The position numbers and the translations under genes are program-made. The notes below the pieces were generated by a model. That model was not told where the DNA came from. It worked only from the letters and a program-made list of their open reading frames with translations, and did not search any database. 64,000 nucleotides of DNA from NCBI GenBank assembly GCA_022225965.2, contig JAKJXP020000005.1, positions 771,327-835,326 of the forward strand, read 5' to 3'. Positions within the stretch are counted from its first letter, which is position 1, and the number at the start of each line of letters is the position of its first letter. Of this stretch, positions 56,573 to 64,000 are shown one piece after another. Origin of the DNA: Diatrype stigma. Taxonomy: Eukaryota > Ascomycota > Sordariomycetes > Xylariales > Diatrypaceae.

Positions 56573-58006
56573 CTACCCCTCCCAGACATACCCCTGCTCC
56601 AGCCCCTCGATCTGGTTCCTAAGCGCGAACCCGTAATCGCCGGCGTTGGGCGTGCGCAGCAGCGTGTGGATGTGGAACTTGGCGGGCTCGGCATTGGCGA
56701 GGAAGACGCCCGAGTGGTGGTCGAACTCGACGACGACGACGGGGCTCTGGACGCGGTAGTAGAAGGGGTCTTGGTCGCCGCAGCCGCCGATCCAGCTGAA
56801 GTAGGTCTCAGGGAAGCGGCCCTCGCAGTCGCGCAGCCGCAGCGCGCGCGCGCGCGCCGGCAGGTACAGCAGGTACTGCTCGAGGATGCGGCGCACGAGG
56901 TCCTGCTGCGCGGGCCCCAGCTCCGCCACGACCACGCCCTCGTAGGGCACCACGCGGTTGTCGCGGTACGCCCCGCACAGGTGGCGCTGGTCGTCGTGGT
57001 TCCAGCGGCCCCGCGGCATCGCCGCGTCCCGCATCGCGGCGTAGGTGCGCGCCCGCGCCTGCGCCGCCGGCTCCAGGCTCTGCATCAGCTGCAGCCCGAG
57101 CCGCTCCTCCTCGCCCAGGATGCGCGTGCCCTTCCAGGGCCCCTCGTCGATCAGGTTGGGCTCCGCGCCCGTGAACCACGGCGAGATCACCATCTGGCCG
57201 CGGTACAGGAACACGCTCAGGCACAGGTGGTGGCCGTAGAACGAGAAGCCCCAGGGCTTGTCCGCCGAGAAGACCGCCGGGATCGAGGGCTCGGAGGTGC
57301 TACTGTTAATACTGGTATCGCCGCCGAACAGCACGAAGTTGTAGCTGTGCTCGTTCATGACGCGCGGCCCGCCGACCAGCTGGCCCAGGAAGCCGTTGAT
57401 GCGCATGGCGGCGACGGCCTTGTCGTAGCCCTCGGGCGACAGGGCGGCGCGCAGCACGGCCAGCACGGCGTCGCGCAGCTCCGCGGAGACGGCGTCGAGC
57501 CGCACGCCCTTGTCGCTCAGCAGGAACTCCGGGTTCGACCACGTGCGCCACTCGGGCGAGTCGATGTGCAGCAGCGTCTTGTGCCGCTGGGCCGGCGTCA
57601 GCAGCGCCACCACCGCGTTGGCCGCCGCTGCTATGCGGTCCGTCGGCACGCCCTCGTCGCGCAATGGGAATAGGCTCGGGCGAACGGTTCCTGTGGGGTG
57701 TTAACTAGAACAGCGATTCGTATATATATATCTAATCGGGCCAGTCCATATCAAGGGGGAGGGGTGGAAGGGGTAGCGGCGAATGCTCTTACCATCGTTC
57801 GTGACGCCCTTGAAAGGCTCCTGGAGGAGCTTCAGCCAATGCGTGTACAGGCCGTAGAGCCACGGCGGGCGATGCTTTTCCGTGAGCTCTTGTGCATGGC
57901 TGTAGGCGTCGCACTCTGCTAGACGCGTGAATCGTGGGCTGCTGAGGTCAGGCAGGTATTGGCGGAAGTCGCCGTGCTGCGAGTCTTGTTCCGTCTCGGA
58001 CGTCAT
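56573..58006 (-). CDS. DUF3500 family protein
   Basis: Exons 58006-57793 and 57690-56573 give 443 residues. The splice restores VTNDG-TVRPSLFPLRDEG, a phrase typical of the family. No signal peptide or membrane segment is evident (start MTSETEQDSQ). Visible features are HIDSPEWRTWSNPE, GPRVMNEHSYNFVLFGG, a His- and Trp-rich centre (WGFSFYGHHLCLSVFL), FSWIGG and the late VVEFDHHSGVFL. Conserved His and Asp residues in GHHLC and EFDHH could bind metal, but no activity has been established for the family to my knowledge. The gene is very GC-rich. It is divergent from the amino-acid permease across 3.3 kb, so shared regulation is not implied. Confidence 0.9.
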
Positions 58007-61000
58007 TGTGCGCTTTAAACCACGATATGAACCCAACTCATATATATATATGCGATTGGACCGAGTGCTTCCTTATACTACTTGGATACGGAAACACGAC
58101 CCTCCTCCATTCATTGCTTTCTGAGTCGCCTCGAGTGTCTTTATCACCAGACTACCTTGATAGAAATATACTGTAAGGAACCTGGGTTTATGATTCTCCT
58201 GTTGTCAGCAATATTTGAGATCGTCCGGGTCGTATTTGTCCGACCAGGGTGTCGAATTACCAGGCAATGGATTATAGAACGGCCGCAACCTGAACCGTCA
58301 AGAAAGAATCACGGCAATTGCTCGAGGCTCCCCTGATGAACGCCCGCAATGCCCCGCCATCTCCGTACTTATAGTGGGACGATTATGGGGCGGGGTGAAG
58401 GGTTGTGGAGTAGAAATTGCCCGGCCGGTCGGCTAGTAAAACGGAACTGTCCTAGGTTCTGTTGTATGAAGCCCAGACAATCTCTACATGAGAGAGCCAT
58501 GAGACCAGTAAGAGAATGGCCTAGGGTATGAATCTGATATGTTGACTTAGGAAGGGATTAAGGGGCTGTGTAGAATATATATGATTTCATTACTGGCGCT
58601 CTGTGGCAGATGTAGATCTAGACGTAGATGATGAATGTAGGGCCGGCCGAGAAACCCAATCCTAGCAATATCTAGACCTTGGAATCAACCATCAAATCTC
58701 ACCATTCATTATATCGTTCGACCAGTCATACGGCGTAAATTCCGGTTACTTTAGGAAATTTACCCCCAGCATCAGATTGCCACTCGGCTATCAAGTCAGA
58801 TTTCTACGAGACGTTTCATATTGCCACCCTAGATCGATATATCATCGCCCCTGGCTCGGTGATATCGCCTCAAGCTGCTGCATAATCAGATATGGTCCGA
58901 ATTGCACCCTAGTAAAGATCGAATACTCTAGAGTGTTATACTCTTGTCGAGGTAAAAGTTTCGTGGTCGTATATTGGTTAGCCGTGTGGCTCTAAGACCA
59001 CTCCTCAAAGTGCCGCGGCATGTTATTATGACTTTTTTTAGACATGCCCCCCCCCTTTGATTCAATCATTGGCCGTGATAGACCCCGGCGCGGAGGGTTT
59101 CATGAATACCGGTCTTTTGGCGTGCCGTTCCATTGACGTCGTGCCGATGAAGACATCCCTCCGCCTTTATGCCTGTTGGTGTACGATGCGGGACCTACCT
59201 GAGGCGTATATTTCCCCCGAGCAATGAACAGGGTTGGTATAGTAAGGAAACCTCGCCAGTTGAGCAACGATATGCCAACTTCGTATTCTTTTACCGATTT
59301 TCGCAGATATGAACACCATAAAGTCTATTCAATGCCGCTTCGGCAGTAGGTCTCAACTTTATGCGGCCGTTACGTCTTGCAATGTGCTGTGCTATCGAAA
59401 TGACTGTCTCATTACTCATGAGTAGCCAAATCCGTTCCAGGGTCGATATATTATTCCCCGGTGCTGTATCAGTGAGTGCCATTCGTGTTTGCTGGTCCGC
59501 CTGGAACGTGTGATGTTATCGAATTGCTGAACTCCAGTTCTTTACTCGAACATTCCGGTCACGACAGCCCTTCATGGAACATAGTGGGTGTGTCTCGAGA
59601 TGCTGTGAAAGGTGAAGAGGGCAAGAACATAGAATGGACGCCATGGAAAAGTAGAAAATTTCAAGATAATTCGACTCGGCAGTCCATGCTATTCTAGGCA
59701 AGTATAGCCATGGGCCATGGCTAGCTTGTGAGCTTGGCAGTTAACTGCAACTGGGTGGTCGATCAGTAGATCCATTGCTACATGATACGTTGCGTGCGAA
59801 ATAGCGGGATTGTTGGTATTGTGATGTATGCAGTTCGCTGCGGTTGCTGTTAGACAGAAACTAGCAAGTGAGATCAGATCTATCGTAGCCTCGAGGGGCG
59901 AGGGGTATATTGCGTTATAGTTGTTTTATTATACCTTGTGAGTGTGATAACAACTCGTACGTCAAGTTATTGAGCTTGAAGTCGAAGTAATGACGTCGAC
60001 GGGTCAATACTATTACCTACTATTATGTTCGTCAAACACATGCACACGGCTGTATGTATGTTTCAACTTGCAGCCTGGAGATTGTGGATACATATTGTCT
60101 ATACATAGTAAACAAAGTGCGAAGTGAGATCTAGAAACCGGTCCACCCGGGGCGATAACGCTACGAACTGACAGCTAGCTGATTGGGGAAAGGATGTGAA
60201 ACATATCACATATAGGAATTATTCACGAAATCCATTGACTTGCGATAAGACTCTGGAGAACGAGTGAGGCTCTCGGGTCTCGGGGCGCCCAGGTCTAGTT
60301 ACATAGTAGCGTGTTAAGCGTGTTCCTAGCAAGTTCCTAGTGAGCCGTTTTAGTGGCAACACCCGCTACTTTCAGCACGTGCATTCGGTCCGCGAACTTC
60401 CTTCTACGGCAAGCGACTTGGGGTTTGACGGCAGCTGATTGGACCAGCCGCTCTAATACAGACCTAGCGGGGACTCCGGGAGGGGAGGAGGAAAGGGAAG
60501 AAAAGTTTTTGGCGGGACCCAAAGGCTTGTTTTTTGGTTTTTTGGTTTTTTGGTGTTCACTGCCTGCGCCTTTTGCCGTCCATTGCCGTCGTACCTTGCA
60601 CTTTATAACCTGCTGCTTCGTGCAGGTGGTTACCAAGGTTCATGGTACCTCATACTACCAGCGTGTTCTACGAGCGTGTTCTACCAGCGTGTTCTACCAG
60701 CGTGTTACGTGCCTGGATCTCCTGGATATGTAACCAGACAACCTGACAAGTTGCCAACCCAGGCCGTCTCAGACCGTCGTTGCGATGGATGTATCTCGAG
60801 GTCGAGATGCACCCGGCGCTGCGCGAATTCGAGAGACCCGGTTTTGACTAGATGACTAGATCCGACTCCCGCCTTAATGTCCACCCTTTAGGGAACTACT
60901 ACGTAAAGAAAATTTCTTTCCAGCATGGGGGACGCATGGGGACGGACGGCTGACCGGGCGCCCCCGAAAGCCGTCGTCGTCGTCCCTTGTGCCCAGTGTG

Positions 61001-61278
61001 TTTATAAACCTTATTCCTCGGGCCCCCTTGAATGTTGTGACTAATAGCTTTCGACCTCGACATATTTTGTACGTTATTGGAACATTGGAAACTCCACCAA
61101 GGTCTTCCTGACTCGCCGCTTTTCGCCCATCGTCGGTTGAAACCCAAGCTTTGAAAGCAACTTATTCTTCCTTTCCTCGTTTCTACTTCCCTCTCCCTCT
61201 CGAGTCTCTCACCCCCCGAGTCCCCCAAGCTCTTCTGAACTACTAGCTAGCCACACGCACACGGCAGAGTGAGTGAGC
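58007..61278. other. 3.3-kb divergent intergenic region, DUF3500 and amino-acid permease
   Basis: No gene was recognised. It holds three TTTTTTGG copies near 60528-60552 and the 13-bp repeat at 60661-60706. Three HGATAR sites (59945-59950, 60153-60158, 60243-60248) lie on the permease side. Such sites can bind AreA/NIT2 GATA factors under nitrogen limitation, which would suit a permease, but singles of this length are expected by chance. Confidence 0.5.
60661..60706. repeat. 13-bp tandem repeat, 3.5 copies
   Basis: The unit is GCGTGTTCTACCA. The first copy ends CGA and a half copy follows. Confidence 0.85.
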
Positions 61279-62871
61279 ATGGAAAGCTCCACTCACAGCA
61301 GCAGCAGCGGCGTAGGCGGAGTGGTAGAGAAGTCGGCGGCCGGCAAGAACCCGATCCAAGCCCAAACCTCGGCCAACGGCTCCCACGATGGCTCCCAGGA
61401 CATCGAGGCGGGCGGCGCCGAGCTGCAGCGCCACCTCCACAGCTACCACCTGCAGTTCCTCGCCATAGGGGGCACTATCGGCACGGGACTCTTCCTCGGA
61501 AGCGGCGAGGCGCTGGCGACGTCCGGGCCCGTTGGCTGCCTTATCGCCTTCATCTTCGTCGGCTCCATCGTCTATTCGGTCATGGTCAGTCTGAGCGAGA
61601 TGGCCGCCTACATCCCCGTGGCCGGGTCCTTCACCGTCTACGCGTCTCGATTCGTCGACCCCTCGCTCGGCTTCGCCATGGGCTGGACCTACTGGTTCAG
61701 CTGGTCCATCACCTTCGCGCTCGAGCTCGTCGCCGCCAGCGTCATCATACAGTACTGGGACGCCGGGATCAACATGGCCATCTTCGTCGCCGTCTTCTGG
61801 GTCGTCTTCACCGCCCTCAACTTCTTGCCCATCCGCTGGTTCGGCGAGTTTGAGATGTGGTTCGCCAGCATCAAGGTTATTACTATTGTCGGCTTTATCA
61901 TCTTCGCCATCTGCGTCGACGCCGGCGTCGGCCAGCACGGTTACCTCGGCTTCTCGGCCTGGGTCCACCCGGGCCCTTTCGCCGCGTCCATCGTCGAGGG
62001 CAACACGGGAATGTTCGTCGGCTTCTGGTCCGTCCTCGTCACCGCCGGCTTCTCGTACCAGGGGACCGAGCTCGTCGGCGTCGGCGCCGGCGAGACCCGC
62101 GACCCGGCCAAGACCATCCCGTCCGCCATCCGTTGGACCTTCTGGGGCATCTTCTCCCTCTTCGTCGCCACCATCTTCTTCATCGGCCTGCTCGTGCCGT
62201 CCGACACGGCCGAGCTCCTGATCGGCACGAGCGACGCCTCGGCCTCGCCCCTCGTCATCGCCGCCAACCTCGCCGGCATCCCCGTGCTGCCGCACATCAT
62301 CAACGCCGTGCTCCTGACGGCCGTGCTGTCGGCCGCCAACTCCAACGTCTACTCGGGCAGCCGCATCCTCGTGGCGCTGTCGCAGGAGAAGCACGCGCCG
62401 GCCTTCATGAGCCGGACGAACCGCTTCGGCACCCCCTACTTCGCCGTGGGCCTCACGTCGGCCGTCGGCCTGCTCGCCTTCCTGAATCTGTCGTCGGGCG
62501 GCACCAACGTGTTCAACTGGCTGCTGAACATCGTCTCCATCGCCGGCTTCATCACCTGGTCGTCCATCAGCATCTGCCACCTGCGGTTCATGCGCGTGCT
62601 GAAGGCGCGGGGCATCCCGCGCGCCACGCTGCCCTACGCCGCGCCCCTGCAGCCCTACTTCAGCTATTTCGGCCTGTTCTTCTGCGTCCTCATCCTGATC
62701 ACCAACGGCTTCACCGTCTTCATGGAGTGGAGCACCAGCGATTTCTTCGCCTCCTACATCAGTCTGATCCTGTGGCTCGTCATGTTCCTCGGCCACAAGC
62801 TGGTCTTCCGCACGAAGCCGGTGCGCTCGGCGGACGTCGACCTCGACAGCGATCGCGTCAAGGCAGGATGA
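61279..62871 (+). CDS. Amino-acid permease (APC/YAT family)
   Basis: A single exon of 530 residues from ATG 61279. The hydrophilic cytosolic N-terminus (1 to about 50) contains Ser and Gly runs. The YAT signature follows: RHLHSYHLQFLAIGGTIGTGLFLGSG in TM1. Eleven further hydrophobic segments bring the total to about twelve. PVAGSFTVYASRFVDPSLGFAMGW and FSYQGTELVGVGAGETRDPAKTIPSAI are family motifs in TM3 and TM6. The C-terminus is short and charged. Family knowledge: these proton symporters import amino acids at the plasma membrane. The residue range transported cannot be read here. A 517-residue antisense frame overlaps it but is a GC artefact. Confidence 0.95.
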   Translation: MESSTHSSSSGVGGVVEKSAAGKNPIQAQTSANGSHDGSQDIEAGGAELQRHLHSYHLQFLAIGGTIGTGLFLGSGEALATSGPVGCLIAFIFVGSIVYSVMVSLSEMAAYIPVAGSFTVYASRFVDPSLGFAMGWTYWFSWSITFALELVAASVIIQYWDAGINMAIFVAVFWVVFTALNFLPIRWFGEFEMWFASIKVITIVGFIIFAICVDAGVGQHGYLGFSAWVHPGPFAASIVEGNTGMFVGFWSVLVTAGFSYQGTELVGVGAGETRDPAKTIPSAIRWTFWGIFSLFVATIFFIGLLVPSDTAELLIGTSDASASPLVIAANLAGIPVLPHIINAVLLTAVLSAANSNVYSGSRILVALSQEKHAPAFMSRTNRFGTPYFAVGLTSAVGLLAFLNLSSGGTNVFNWLLNIVSIAGFITWSSISICHLRFMRVLKARGIPRATLPYAAPLQPYFSYFGLFFCVLILITNGFTVFMEWSTSDFFASYISLILWLVMFLGHKLVFRTKPVRSADVDLDSDRVKAG

Positions 62872-64000
62872 TCTGTTATGACTGATGGGCCGATGATGGA
62901 TGATTTGATATGATAGAAAGGCAAGGAAGAAAAGGGGTGCGTGTGCGTGTGCGTGTATGTTTGTGTGTGGCCGGTTGTATGATTATCGGACTGTTATTAC
63001 CAGCGTGTTGCATTTACGAGCCATGATGTATTATGAGGTTGCATAGTAATTATTATGTTAATAGAGCAACATTAGACTTGTTTCAACGAACAGTACCTAC
63101 TTTCTCCACCTGGCTGAAGCCATTCAGCTCCCACTTCTGTGACATGTGCCCAGAATAGAAATTCAACCCACATATTGCTGAACCATGTCGCAGGGGTCGA
63201 CTTCTTCTGCACCTAGTCGATCTTTGCCCTCCCTCCTCGGTGTCTTCCGTATCACATGATAGAGATGCTTCTTTGCTGTACGTAGCTGGTCAATCGAGTG
63301 GGTTTATGATTTTAAGCCTCTAATTAACGGGGCTACTGCGCTTCCCTGCTCCTCGGTGCTGAGCAGTTGGTCTTACATGCGCGAAGTGTATATTTGACGT
63401 TTCGAAGTTATAAGACATAGTAGCCCAATACGGCAGCGATCGTAGTGCCAAATCTGCTTTCTATATAATTGATACACGCTACTTCCACCTTCGTCATCCA
63501 ATCTGGTAGGTGCCTAGAATATGAGAATCAGATAGAACTTCGATATTCAACCCCAAACATTCATCAATCAAAGCAGGATTCTGTATCCAAGCTCAGTCCC
63601 CACGTCGATAATATCGATGTTGGAAAGCTCGGTTATACCTGAGCAGTGGCACAGTCTGACTGGGTAGGTAGGCAGTAAGCGCTCCCTCCCCCTTCATTGC
63701 TGGGGACGTGTTTGGAATATAACAATTTAGAAGGACCAACGGAGACACGACACAGGTATGATGAGTAAAAGCTCAGCTGCGGATGGCTGACTGACGAACT
63801 ACCCATAGAGCGGCATAGCAGGATAGCCGCGATGTAGCGCCATGCATGCAGTTTCCCACCCCGTGGTAATAGATCTTTGGGTCATACAATGGAGATATAT
63901 GTATAGGTGAGGCTGCTATTACCTATGCCCTTGCAATTTTCCAAGCCCGGCACAGAGTATAAACCCCCCTTTCCTTTTCGGACGTATCATTCGATGCCCC
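62872..64000. other. 3' flank of the permease, no gene seen
   Basis: A GTGTGCGTGTGC run (62938-62970) follows the stop codon. The rest is unremarkable and runs off the window. Confidence 0.55.

Noticed and set aside
59476..59697. 73-codon plus-strand frame in the permease upstream region
   Set aside because: No domain, no signal peptide and no splice partners; consistent with a random frame.
61243..62796. 517-codon minus-strand frame opposite the permease
   Set aside because: Asp/Glu/Gly/Arg-biased low-information product caused by high GC3 of the permease on the other strand. No domain, and the permease is unambiguous.

Overview
The window is nuclear DNA of a filamentous ascomycete (Pezizomycotina, most likely a Sordariomycete). 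The evidence is short GT-AG introns of about 50-250 bp with TNCTAAC-like branch sites, wide intergenic gaps, AT-rich blocks that look like repeat-induced point mutation (RIP), and fungal families such as DUF3405, DUF3500, Scn1-type TatD and Pmr1. I saw no tRNA, rRNA or CRISPR array. Exon coordinates are my own splice-site reading; each multi-exon model stays in frame.

Left arm (1-24.4 kb). A 5'-truncated topoisomerase II gene converges on a five-exon reticulon gene. Upstream of the reticulon are several unrelated short tandem arrays, then an element-like block (about 8.2-10.3 kb): AT-rich wings, imperfect inverted repeats and a roughly 1.6 kb minisatellite of two interleaved unit types, ending in a strong GC hairpin. 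Then come three minus-strand genes: a TBC Rab-GAP (Gyp5-like), a Gln/His-rich SS18/Snf11-like protein and a TatD-family hydrolase (Scn1-like).

Middle (27.4-41.3 kb). A type II membrane DUF3405 protein and a secreted M28 leucine aminopeptidase lie on the plus strand. A Pmr1-type Golgi Ca/Mn P-type ATPase lies on the minus strand. Between the divergent PMR1 and RAD21 genes is a 1.87 kb AT-rich transposon relic with terminal inverted repeats next to TA dinucleotides.

Right arm (41.3-64 kb). The genes are RAD21/SCC1 cohesin, elongin A, a short-chain dehydrogenase, NEDD8/RUB1 (four exons, the first only 11 nt, so it has no long ORF), a membrane-anchored histidine acid phosphatase, a small secreted cysteine-containing protein, a DUF3500 protein and an amino-acid permease.

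The genes form no operon or obvious biosynthetic cluster. Chromosome-maintenance and trafficking genes alternate with GC-rich nutrient-acquisition genes (aminopeptidase, phosphatase, permease). The most unusual features are the two-unit minisatellite block and the decayed inverted-repeat transposon.
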